DNA of 57,681 nt, from positions 1 to 57,681 of the forward strand of contig JAZNZX010000062.1 of NCBI GenBank assembly GCA_045595185.1. Reading direction: 5' to 3'. Shown in pieces: positions 41,104 through 49,229 of this stretch (its first letter is position 1; each line of letters begins with the position of its first letter). Source of the stretch: Fimenecus sp045595185 (GTDB lineage: Bacteria; Bacillota; Clostridia; Oscillospirales; Acutalibacteraceae). The notes beneath the pieces were generated by a model that made no database searches, was not told where the DNA came from, and saw only the letters and a program-made list of their open reading frames with translations. The position numbers were made by a program, and so were the translations under genes.

Positions 41104-41710
41104 AGAGTTTATTTGTCTCCATATACTCGATAATTTCAGGGTCAACAAGACCGTAAAGACTTCTCTTCTGGTCGATTCTTTCCCGGATTTCACTTGAACT
41201 TACTTCATAAGCATCAAGAAGTGAAATATGTATATTCTTTGCATCAAGCTGTGGCATATAAATACCCAATCTTTCAAATGCATATGAACGAAGCTCCTGA
41301 ACGGTATCGTCATTGTCGCGAGATGCAACACAGATTGTGCATTTTTCAAGCAACTCCTTGTGCTTATACCACTTATGGAAAATAAGGAACATATCTGAAC
41401 CGATAATGAGATAAAGTTCATCATTAGGATACTTTTTCATAAGCTCGTCAACAGTAAAAATTGTATAACTGCTTGTTTCCCTGTCCATTTCCATAGTGCT
41501 TATTTCAAATTTTGGATTCTTAAAAGCAATTTTACACATTGCAACTCTGTGCTTGTTATCAGCCAAATCGTCACAACGCTTATGTGTAGGGATTTTATTA
41601 GGAATGATTAAAACCTTGTCGAGTTCTAACTCCTCTGCCATTTTTTCAATCATTCTTGTGTGTCCCTTATGAGGAGGATTGAATGTTCCGCCAAAAATAC
41701 CTATCTTCAT
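41081..41710 (-). CDS. nadD: Nicotinate-nucleotide adenylyltransferase
   Basis: NadD, 209 aa, joins nicotinate mononucleotide to AMP in NAD synthesis. Nucleotidyltransferase signature GIFGGTFNPPHKGH (residues 4-17) and the later ISLLDAYEVSSSEIRERI (ISSTxIR-type motif) are present. It overlaps yhbY by four bases (ATGA) and is overlapped by yqeK, so it sits in a tightly coupled operon. Confidence 0.95.
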   Translation of the reverse strand: MKIGIFGGTFNPPHKGHTRMIEKMAEELELDKVLIIPNKIPTHKRCDDLADNKHRVAMCKIAFKNPKFEISTMEMDRETSSYTIFTVDELMKKYPNDELYLIIGSDMFLIFHKWYKHKELLEKCTICVASRDNDDTVQELRSYAFERLGIYMPQLDAKNIHISLLDAYEVSSSEIRERIDQKRSLYGLVDPEIIEYMETNKLYGYGKKY

Positions 41711-42012
41711 CTCTTGTTCGCCTTCTTTTTCTCGTCTTTATGAAGTTCAGGGTTGTAACGATAGAAAATCATACTTCCACCGATTACACCAACGCAATCA
41801 CTGTTTGTTGCTTCTGCAAGTTTTTGTGCAATTACTTTTGGTTTTTCAGGACTTGTTTCCAAAAGCACCTTGATTTTAATAAGTTCGCGTGCCTTGAGTG
41901 CGTCATCAGTCTGCTTTATAAGTGCATCTGAAATTCCGCCTTTGCCAACCTGAAACAATGCCTGAAGCCCGTTCGCCTGACTTCTCCAATATGCTCTTTC
42001 TTTACTTGTCAT
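41707..42012 (-). CDS. yhbY: YhbY-type CRM RNA-binding protein
   Basis: Small CRM-domain protein (101 aa) that binds pre-50S ribosomes. It shows the family opening RAYWRSQANGLQALFQVGKGGIS, the ELIKIKVLLE strand and SDCVGVIGGSMIFYRYNPE. Head of the yhbY-nadD-yqeK-rsfS-leuS run; AGGAGAATAAT precedes the ATG. A CATTCTGAG repeat sits just upstream, between this gene and rdgB. Confidence 0.92.
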   Translation of the reverse strand: MTSKERAYWRSQANGLQALFQVGKGGISDALIKQTDDALKARELIKIKVLLETSPEKPKVIAQKLAEATNSDCVGVIGGSMIFYRYNPELHKDEKKKANKR

Positions 42013-42044
42013 ATTATTCTCCTAAAAATTATGTCAATTTGTTT

Positions 42045-42129
42045 GTCATTCTGAGGAGTATAACGACGAAGAATCTCTGTTGGTTAACTATTCACTTTAA
42101 CGGAGATTCTTCGCTACGCTCAGAATGAC
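42045..42129. repeat. Short CATTCTGAG-type repeat in operon gap
   Basis: Outer arms GTCATTCTGAG / CTCAGAATGAC (11 bp) and inner arms GAAGAATCTC / GAGATTCTTC (10 bp) with an unequal internal loop. It lacks the central GGGTCT piece. Almost identical to 43901-43985 in arms; only the loop and right-hand spacer differ. Confidence 0.88.
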
Positions 42130-42144
42130 ACTCTTCTTACTTTT

Positions 42145-42732
42145 TTATAAATACTTTGGTAATTCTTCTACAAATTTTCGAAGGGCGTTTCCGCGATGGC
42201 TGACTTTGTCTTTTTCTTCGGCAGAAAGTTCACCGAAGGTTTTATCCCCTACTAAAAATACAGGGTCATAACCAAAGCCACCGTTTCCGTGTACCTCATA
42301 AGCAATCTTGCCTTCGCAAGTGCCACGAACTGAAAAACTTCTTCCGTCAGGGAAACAGCAACAAACACAGCTAACAAATCGTGCTGTTCGTTCTTCGTCA
42401 GGAACATCCTTCATAAGTCTTAAAAGCTTTTCGTTATTTTTAGCATCGTTTCCGTGTTCACCACCGAAACGGGCAGAATAAACTCCAGGTGCACCGTCAA
42501 GGAAATCAACCATAAGTCCTGAATCGTCTGCAACACAGACCATTCCACTTTCTTTACAGCCACTATCGGCCTTTAAGAAAGCGTTTTCTTCAAATGTTTC
42601 TCCTGTTTCGTCAACATCTGAAAGAATGATTCCTGCCATATCGGCAGTTAAAACATTTATTCCTAACGGGGCAAGAATTCTTTGTAATTCCGCCTGTTTT
42701 TTCATATTATGAGTTGCGATTAAAAAGTCCAA
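42145..42732 (-). CDS. rdgB: XTP/dITP diphosphatase (HAM1)
   Basis: Non-canonical purine NTP pyrophosphatase of 195 aa that removes ITP and XTP from nucleotide pools. Family motifs: IATHNMKKQAEL (6-17), ETFEENAFLKADSG, VADDSGLMVDFLDGAPGVYSARFGG, GGFGYDPVFL and SHRGNALRK. It probably starts at TTG (42732), as no ATG is in place; AAGGGGA lies 5 nt upstream. The first 26 nt overlap the end of ftsY. A four-cysteine run (SCVCCCF) in the middle is unusual. Confidence 0.95.
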   Translation of the reverse strand: MDFLIATHNMKKQAELQRILAPLGINVLTADMAGIILSDVDETGETFEENAFLKADSGCKESGMVCVADDSGLMVDFLDGAPGVYSARFGGEHGNDAKNNEKLLRLMKDVPDEERTARFVSCVCCCFPDGRSFSVRGTCEGKIAYEVHGNGGFGYDPVFLVGDKTFGELSAEEKDKVSHRGNALRKFVEELPKYL

Positions 42733-43870
42733 AGAATCCCCTTCTCTTCTTTTCTTTCTTTTCAGGCTCTTCTGTTACCTGTTCTTCTATCTCTTCTTCC
42801 TGTTCGGATTCTCCAGCATCTGTTTCGGCAGTTTCTTGAGTTCCTCCAACGTCTTCAGAGGAGAATTCTTCTTTTTGTAAAAGATTTTCATTAACTTCTT
42901 CGAGTTCTTCCGGGCTCTCTTCAACAATTTCAATTGTGATGTCCTCCTCATCCTTGTACTCTATCTTATCAAACAAGCCATCTGCAAAGGCTGACGGTTT
43001 GAATGGTTGTAAGTCGTCAATCTGTTCACCGACACCGATAAATTTGACAGGAATTCCAAGCTCGTTTTTGATTGCCAAAACAACACCACCGCGAGCAGTA
43101 CCGTCAAGCTTTGTAAGAACAATACCTGTGATTTCGGCAACAGCCTGAAATTCGCGAGCCTGATTAACTGCATTCTGTCCTGTTGTTGAGTCAAGCACCA
43201 ACAAAACCTCACGGTCAGAGTATGGCAATTCACGGTCAATAACTCGGTAAATCTTATTAAGCTCGTCCATAAGATTTTTCTTGTTATGAAGACGTCCTGC
43301 TGTATCAATAATTATAATTTCATTATCTCTTGCTTTTGCAGCATTGATTGTGTCAAATACAACTGCAGCAGGGTCAGCACCTTCCTTGTGCTTGATAATG
43401 TCAACACCTGCTCTGTCAGCCCAGATTTGTAACTGGTCAATAGCAGCAGCACGGAAAGTATCGGCAGCACCAAGAATAACGCTTTTGCCTTCTGCCTTAT
43501 ACATAGCAGCCATCTTACCGATTGTTGTTGTCTTACCAACACCGTTTACACCGATTACAAGGATAATTGACGGTACTGTGATAAGTCCCATATCCTCGCC
43601 ACCGTAAAGCATTTCGGAAATAATGTCCTTAATTTTCTGACGAATTTCGTTGGCATCTCTGATTTTGCCTTTTTCTGCTTCTTCACGAAGCTTTTCTGTA
43701 ATCTCAACGGCAGTTGTAACACCAACATCACCCATAACAAGAATTTCTTCAAGTTCAGTATAAAGGTCATCGGTGATTTCGTCGAAGCTGTCGAGCATAT
43801 CGTCGATAGCACCTGCCATTTTATTTCTTGTCTTTGTAAGACCAAAGTTGATTTTCTTAAAAATTCCCAT
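42707..43870 (-). CDS. ftsY: Signal recognition particle receptor FtsY with acidic C-terminal tail
   Basis: FtsY, 387 aa, GTPase that receives SRP-ribosome complexes at the membrane. N domain about 1-90; G domain about 95-305 with GVNGVGKTTTIGKMA (G1), DTFRAAAIDQL, DTAGRLHNKKNLMDEL (G3), TKLDGTARGG (G4) and GVGEQIDDLQPF. Most FtsY proteins carry an acidic A domain before the N domain; here the N-terminus is short (MGIFKKINFGLTKTRNK), while about 80 acidic residues follow the G domain and end in a basic-aromatic stretch, KKEKKRRGFFGLFNRNS, that resembles an amphipathic membrane anchor. AAAGGAT precedes the ATG. Confidence 0.95.
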   Translation of the reverse strand: MGIFKKINFGLTKTRNKMAGAIDDMLDSFDEITDDLYTELEEILVMGDVGVTTAVEITEKLREEAEKGKIRDANEIRQKIKDIISEMLYGGEDMGLITVPSIILVIGVNGVGKTTTIGKMAAMYKAEGKSVILGAADTFRAAAIDQLQIWADRAGVDIIKHKEGADPAAVVFDTINAAKARDNEIIIIDTAGRLHNKKNLMDELNKIYRVIDRELPYSDREVLLVLDSTTGQNAVNQAREFQAVAEITGIVLTKLDGTARGGVVLAIKNELGIPVKFIGVGEQIDDLQPFKPSAFADGLFDKIEYKDEEDITIEIVEESPEELEEVNENLLQKEEFSSEDVGGTQETAETDAGESEQEEEIEEQVTEEPEKKEKKRRGFFGLFNRNS

Positions 43871-43900
43871 AATGATAATCCTTTCGAGAATTTATTTAGT

Positions 43901-43985
43901 GTCATTCTGAGGAGTATAACGACGAAGAATCTCTGTTGATTTATATATTTACTTAATGGAGATTCTTCGCTTCGCTCAGAATGAC
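43901..43985. repeat. Short CATTCTGAG-type repeat between smc and ftsY
   Basis: Same build as 42045-42129: 11-bp outer arms, 10-bp inner arms, loop of about 28 nt; right arm contains GCTTCGC (43969-43975). In the operon transcript it would fold into a long interrupted hairpin. Confidence 0.88.
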
Positions 43986-43997
43986 TTTGTTTTTAAA

Positions 43998-46900
43998 TTA
44001 GGCGAGGCCAAGCTTTCTTGCCAATTCTGCAGTTTTTAATTCAAGTATTTTCGATACGCCTTCTTCCTGCATTGTAACACCATAAAGCATATCTGCTTCT
44101 TCCATTGTACCGCGACGATGAGTAATAAGAATGAACTGTGTATTTTTCGTCATTCTTCTTACATACTGGGCATAACGGACAACATTGACATCGTCAAGGG
44201 CGGCCTCAACCTCGTCAAAAATCACGAATGGTGCAGGAGTAACTTTAAGAATTGCAAAAAGAAGTGCAATAGCAGAAAGTCCTTTTTCACCACCTGAAAG
44301 CAGGTTGATATTCTGAACATTTTTGCCCGGTGGCTGAACCTTGATTTCAATATCACATTCAAGCACATTCATCTCATCCTCAAGAATAAGCTCTGCTTTA
44401 CCACCACCGAAAAGCTCGGCAAAGGTTTCACCGAATGCAACATTGATTTTCTGGAACTGTTCACGGAACTGAACGCTCATTTTCGTTGTTAAATCGTCAA
44501 TAAGTTTTATAAGCTCTGCCTTTGATTTTTCAACATCTCCGATTTGTTCCGACATAAATTCATATCGTTCGGAAACTTCCTTGTACTCGTCAATAGCAGA
44601 AACATTGACTGAACCGAGTCCGCGAATTTCATTTTTGAGTGCTGAAAGTCGGGTTCTTGCGTCACCGATATTTTCGATTACGATTTCAAGAGCAATTGCT
44701 TCGCGTCGTGTCAACTGATACTCGTCATAAAGCTTTGAGTTGTATTCCTCAAACTCGTTAAGCATTGATGCCTTTCTTTCTTCAAGTCGAGCAAGGTCAC
44801 CACTAATTCTTTCTCTTTCGGAAGATTTCTCTTTTTCAAGGTTACGAAGGTCTGTGTTTTCCTTTTCAAGCTGTGCTCTGTTTTCAAGTAAGTCGTCAAC
44901 ATCCGTCTTTGCATTACCACATTGTTTGCGAAGTCCATCAGCAGACTGTCGAAGACTTTCAATATCGTTTGTAAGCCAGATGTTTTTGTTTCTGAATGCC
45001 TCGATTTCATTATCAAGTTCAGAAAGTCGGTCAGAATGTGAACCTTTGAGAATGTTAAGTCTGCGAATATTATCGTCAGCAGATTCAATATCCTTTTCAT
45101 AGCCTAAGATTTCAAGACGAATTTGTTCAGCCTTTTGTGAAAGCTCTTCACGAACAAGAGAAAGACTTTCTCTGTCACCGCTGACAGCTTCAAGACTCTT
45201 TTCCTTTTCTGCAATTTCAACTGTGAGTTCCTCAACCTTTGTTTTTGCAGTAAGACTGTCTTCCTGTATTTTGTCAATTCTTGCGTTCAGTATGCGTTCT
45301 TCTTCGATAAGCTCGCCAACACCACCTGATGAAGTTTCATACTGTTCCACAGCAAGGTTATATTCACCCTCAAGACGGATTTTTTCTTCATTTGCAGAAA
45401 GAATGTCGCCTTCGATACCGTTAAGGTCAGCAACCGCAGAAGCCAAATCCTCTGAAAGCATTTTTTCCTTAATCAAAAGAGTTTCTTTCTTTTCTTCCAA
45501 ATCCTTAACACTTGCAGTAAGCTTTTCAATCTCGTTACCGCGACTGAGCATTCCAACGCCCTGTGCCTTGCTACCACCGGTCATTGAACCGCCTGCATTG
45601 ATTACCTGACCGTCAAGTGTCACGATTTTAAATCTGTTTTTATATCTCTTTGCCATTGTGATAGCAGAGTCCATATCTTCACAAACAACAGTTTTACCAA
45701 GAAGATTTTCAATAATCTCTCTGTACTGCTTGTCCGTAGATACGAGTTCAGATGCAATATTCACAAAACCATAGCAATCGTCAAGGTCACTTTCCTCAAG
45801 TCGTCTTGCTTTGATTGCAGTAAGTGGTAAGAATGTTGCACGACCACCACGAGTTTCCTTAAGATATGAAATTGCCTTTTTTGCATCGTTTTCATTGTCA
45901 ACAACAATGTTCTGAATAGCATTTGCTAAAGCAGTTTCAACTGCAACTGAAAATTTATCCTTAACAGTTATAAGCTGTGAAAGTGGTCCATGAATACCCT
46001 TTAAAGCACCTCGCTTGCTTTCTTTCATCACGCTACGAACTGAACCCTGATAACCCTCCATATTCTTTTCAAGGTCATCGAGAATTCTTATTCTTTCGTT
46101 TTTACGGTCAATTTCACTTTGTAATGTGCTGATTTCAGCCTTAACCTTTTCGCTTTTTTCTGTTCTTGTTTCTACTTTTATTCTGTAACCGTCAACTGCA
46201 TTTTTATACTCGTTGATTTTTTCAATACACTCATCAAGAACCTTTTTAGCCTCGTTTTTCTTTTCTTCAAGCGCTAAAACAACTTCCTTACGGTTGCCTA
46301 AAAGTTCATCAATAGCAGTAATTCTTGTTCTGATTTCTTCAATCTGGGAATTTGCAGTTTCGCTGACAACTCGATTGTCGGCAAGATTTACGGTAAGAAC
46401 TGAAATTTCCTTTGCAAGCTGGGCAGCAACAGTTGCAAACTCGTTGTTTTCAACCTGAAGTTTTTCGATTTCAGCCATCTGTTCCTGAAGCTTTTTATTT
46501 GCCTCCTCAAGACCTGATTGTGACACCTGCTTCTGCTTTTCAGTTTCTTCAATCTGTGCGTCGATACTTGCATCGTCCTGATTTGCCAATAATTTATCTT
46601 TTTCGAGTCTTTCGATAGATTCGTTGTTATGTAAAATTGAGTTTTCGTAAACCTTTGCCTGTGCTTCAAGCTCACTTGCCTGTTCTTCGAAATGAGATGT
46701 TGATGAACGAACCTCTTCAATCTTCACATTGATTTCGCGAGTCTTTTCGATTATATCGTTCATCTTCTGCTCGATTTCCTCAAGCTGACGCTGAGCGTCT
46801 TTGTACTGAACGGAAGCAATGTCAATTTTTCTGTCTTGTTCTTTTAATTTTTCCTGAGTTTTTTCAATATTATAAAGCCAGATGCCGATTTCAAGATTTT

Positions 46901-47567
46901 TTCTTTCTTCGGCAAGGACTAAAAACTTCTGTGCCTTTTCACTCTGTGTCTTCAAAGGCCCTACACGACTTTCAAGCTCTGATAAAATATCGCGAAGACG
47001 AACGAGATTTTCTTCTGCCTGTGAAAGTCTTTTGAGTGCATCCTGTCTTTTATAACGGAAATGCGAAATACCTGCTGCTTCTTCAAACATCTCGCGTCGT
47101 TCACCTGATTTTGAAGAAATAAGCTCGGCAATTTTACCCTGACTGACCATTGAATAGCCGTCCCGACCAAGACCCGTATCCATAAACAATTCGTTAATGT
47201 CACGAAGTCTTACGCTTTCACCGTTGATTTTATATTCACTGTCACCGCTACGGTAAAAACGACGAGTGATGCTTACTTCGTCACTATCCTTACCAAGTGT
47301 TCGGTCAGTATTATCAAGACAAAGAGTAACCTCCGCAAAGCCTGTTGCCTTACGGAATTTTGTACCGCTGAAAATAACATCTTCCATTTTTGAGCCACGA
47401 AGACTCTTTGTTGACTGTTCACCGAGAACCCAACGGACAGCATCAGAAATATTACTCTTACCACTACCGTTAGGGCCGACAACACCCGTTATTCCCTTAT
47501 TAAATTGAAGTACTGTTTTTTCGGGACAGGACTTAAAGCCCTGCATTGTAATTGATTTTAAAATCAT
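43998..47567 (-). CDS. smc: Chromosome segregation protein SMC
   Basis: SMC, 1189 aa, the ATPase that loops and compacts chromosomes with ScpA/ScpB. Walker A GPNGSGKSN (32-40) and VRWVLGEQSTKSLRGSKMEDVIF at the N-terminal head; two long coiled coils (about 170-500 and 660-1010); hinge (about 510-650, GIHGPLSQLI... and GGSMTGGS); C-terminal head with LSGGEKGLSAIALLFAIL (signature) and FVIFDEVEAALDDVNV (Walker B). It overlaps the radical SAM gene by four bases. The neighbours rnc upstream and ftsY downstream match the rnc-smc-ftsY order of B. subtilis. Confidence 0.97.
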   Translation of the reverse strand: MILKSITMQGFKSCPEKTVLQFNKGITGVVGPNGSGKSNISDAVRWVLGEQSTKSLRGSKMEDVIFSGTKFRKATGFAEVTLCLDNTDRTLGKDSDEVSITRRFYRSGDSEYKINGESVRLRDINELFMDTGLGRDGYSMVSQGKIAELISSKSGERREMFEEAAGISHFRYKRQDALKRLSQAEENLVRLRDILSELESRVGPLKTQSEKAQKFLVLAEERKNLEIGIWLYNIEKTQEKLKEQDRKIDIASVQYKDAQRQLEEIEQKMNDIIEKTREINVKIEEVRSSTSHFEEQASELEAQAKVYENSILHNNESIERLEKDKLLANQDDASIDAQIEETEKQKQVSQSGLEEANKKLQEQMAEIEKLQVENNEFATVAAQLAKEISVLTVNLADNRVVSETANSQIEEIRTRITAIDELLGNRKEVVLALEEKKNEAKKVLDECIEKINEYKNAVDGYRIKVETRTEKSEKVKAEISTLQSEIDRKNERIRILDDLEKNMEGYQGSVRSVMKESKRGALKGIHGPLSQLITVKDKFSVAVETALANAIQNIVVDNENDAKKAISYLKETRGGRATFLPLTAIKARRLEESDLDDCYGFVNIASELVSTDKQYREIIENLLGKTVVCEDMDSAITMAKRYKNRFKIVTLDGQVINAGGSMTGGSKAQGVGMLSRGNEIEKLTASVKDLEEKKETLLIKEKMLSEDLASAVADLNGIEGDILSANEEKIRLEGEYNLAVEQYETSSGGVGELIEEERILNARIDKIQEDSLTAKTKVEELTVEIAEKEKSLEAVSGDRESLSLVREELSQKAEQIRLEILGYEKDIESADDNIRRLNILKGSHSDRLSELDNEIEAFRNKNIWLTNDIESLRQSADGLRKQCGNAKTDVDDLLENRAQLEKENTDLRNLEKEKSSERERISGDLARLEERKASMLNEFEEYNSKLYDEYQLTRREAIALEIVIENIGDARTRLSALKNEIRGLGSVNVSAIDEYKEVSERYEFMSEQIGDVEKSKAELIKLIDDLTTKMSVQFREQFQKINVAFGETFAELFGGGKAELILEDEMNVLECDIEIKVQPPGKNVQNINLLSGGEKGLSAIALLFAILKVTPAPFVIFDEVEAALDDVNVVRYAQYVRRMTKNTQFILITHRRGTMEEADMLYGVTMQEEGVSKILELKTAELARKLGLA

Positions 47568-48565
47568 TTATTTTCTACAACCTTAACTTCAAATTCTTCT
47601 AAATTTTCATTACCCTTTATTATACAATGAAATCCTTGATTTTTCAATGCTTTTTCGTTTCTTTTCTGCTGTCCTTTTGCCTTAGATAAGGCTTTTTCCT
47701 TAACAAAAACCGTATATTCGTGGTTTTTGTCTTTTCCTGTCAATTTCTCAAGGATTTTTTTAAGATAAATGCACCCTTCACAAAGCTCACGAAATGCAGG
47801 ATGATAAGCACCGCCAACCATATCACCTTCAACTGTTTCGCTACTGTGAAGACCTAATTTTATGACTTTTATGTCGTGATTTTCGAACAACTGCAGAAGT
47901 TCTGCACAGAATGGTGCTGCTTCTTCTGCTGTCGGTGCTTTGTATTCACCAATATCCTGCAAATATGCCAAATGAGTGTTTTTAAGTACAACTGTAGGAT
48001 AAATTCTCACGGTATCAGGCTTTAATTTTATTATTTCTTTTGCTGTATATAAATCTTTTTGAAAGTCACTTTTATAAAGACCTGTCATCATTTGTAATCC
48101 AAGCTCAAAGCCATAGTTTTTAATAAGTGCTGATGCTTGTTTTACATCATCTGCTGAATGTCCCCTGTTGTTAGCAGAAAGAACACCATCATCCATGCTT
48201 TGTGCACCTAATTCAATGGCTGTTACACCATAGCTTTTAAGGACAGAAAGCACTTCATCATCTATGCAATCAGGTCGCGTTGACACTCTGATTCCCTTGA
48301 ATTTATGTGTATCTAAAAAATGCTTTGCGGCGGTTAAAAGAAAACACATATATTCCCTTTCAATCGCCGTAAAACTACCGCCGAAAAATGCAATTTCAGT
48401 ATCTTTCGGGTTCACATTATATTCAATTGCTGTCTTTACTGCATCCTCCACATCACTGGGTGTTGCAGGCACGGTTTGTCCGCTGATTACCCTTTGATTA
48501 CAAAAACTGCAGTCATTGGGACAACCCTTATGTGGCACAAAAATGCTTATGTTGTTGTGGCTCAT
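47564..48565 (-). CDS. Radical SAM protein, Elp3-like
   Basis: Radical SAM enzyme of 333 aa. The 4Fe-4S cluster motif is CPNDCSFC (C-x3-C-x2-C, residues 15-22), preceded by FVPHKG; FFGGSFTAIE and RVSTRPDCIDDEVL are SAM-domain features, and GLHSSETVEGDMVGGAYHPAFRELCEG resembles the linker region of Elp3-type proteins. A lysine-rich C-terminal tail (KEKALSKAKGQQKRNEKAL) may bind RNA. This gene is often found between rnc and smc in Clostridia; tRNA modification is likely but the product is not established. Overlaps both neighbours by four bases. Confidence 0.85.
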   Translation of the reverse strand: MSHNNISIFVPHKGCPNDCSFCNQRVISGQTVPATPSDVEDAVKTAIEYNVNPKDTEIAFFGGSFTAIEREYMCFLLTAAKHFLDTHKFKGIRVSTRPDCIDDEVLSVLKSYGVTAIELGAQSMDDGVLSANNRGHSADDVKQASALIKNYGFELGLQMMTGLYKSDFQKDLYTAKEIIKLKPDTVRIYPTVVLKNTHLAYLQDIGEYKAPTAEEAAPFCAELLQLFENHDIKVIKLGLHSSETVEGDMVGGAYHPAFRELCEGCIYLKKILEKLTGKDKNHEYTVFVKEKALSKAKGQQKRNEKALKNQGFHCIIKGNENLEEFEVKVVENK

Positions 48566-49227
48566 AATCCCATTAACTCCAAAGCGGATTTTGCAGCCTC
48601 CTGCTCGGCCTTTTTCTTGCTTCTGCCTTTACCGCTACCGATTACATTGCTGTTCATATGTATTTCAACGATAAACTCTTTGTCGTGGTCAGGCCCACTT
48701 TCACCAACAACAACATACTCAAATTTTTCTGTTGGATTCTGCTGTAAAACCTCCTGCAAGGTGCTTTTATAGTCCTTGAAAACAGGCTTTTCTTCTGTTG
48801 AAATCTCAATAAATGGCAACACAAATTTCTTTGCTTCTTCTATTCCTCCATCAAGATAAATAGCAGCAATCAATGCCTCAAAAGCATCAGACACAACTGA
48901 CGGACGATGACGACCACCTGTATGCTCCTCACCTTTACCAAGCAAAATCATATCGCCAAGCTGTATTTTTTCGGCATATTCAAAAAGAGTTTTTTCACAA
49001 ACTGAGTAAGCGCGTTTTTTTGTGAGCTCACCTTCCTGCTTGTTTTTATAATGCTCGAAAAGGTATTCGGCAGTAATAAAGCCTAACACCGAGTCACCTA
49101 AAAACTCAAGTCGCTCATTGTCAAGACCCGTGCCCTTTTCATTAGCATAGGAAGAATGAGTCAATGCTCTTTTAAGCAGACCTTTATCCTTAAATTCATA
49201 TCCGATTTTATTTTCAAAATCAGTCAT
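48562..49227 (-). CDS. rnc: Ribonuclease III
   Basis: RNase III, 221 aa, cuts double-stranded RNA in rRNA processing and mRNA turnover. Catalytic domain about 1-145 with the signature ERLEFLGDSVLGF (38-50) and the later Asp/Glu in SVVSDAFEALIAAIYLDGG; dsRNA-binding domain about 150-221 ending GKGRSKKKAEQEAAKSALELM. AGGTGAA precedes the ATG. Sits in the same transcription unit as smc and ftsY. Confidence 0.96.
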   Translation of the reverse strand: MTDFENKIGYEFKDKGLLKRALTHSSYANEKGTGLDNERLEFLGDSVLGFITAEYLFEHYKNKQEGELTKKRAYSVCEKTLFEYAEKIQLGDMILLGKGEEHTGGRHRPSVVSDAFEALIAAIYLDGGIEEAKKFVLPFIEISTEEKPVFKDYKSTLQEVLQQNPTEKFEYVVVGESGPDHDKEFIVEIHMNSNVIGSGKGRSKKKAEQEAAKSALELMGL

Positions 49228-49229
49228 TT

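Noticed and set aside
43901..43985. Transcription terminator between smc and ftsY
   Set aside because: The hairpin is long and interrupted and has no proper T run on the minus strand; it is a copy of a dispersed repeat also found outside gene ends.
1..43985. CRISPR array from the repeated CATTCTGAG units
   Set aside because: Units are far apart, palindromic and without regular spacers; no cas gene is present.
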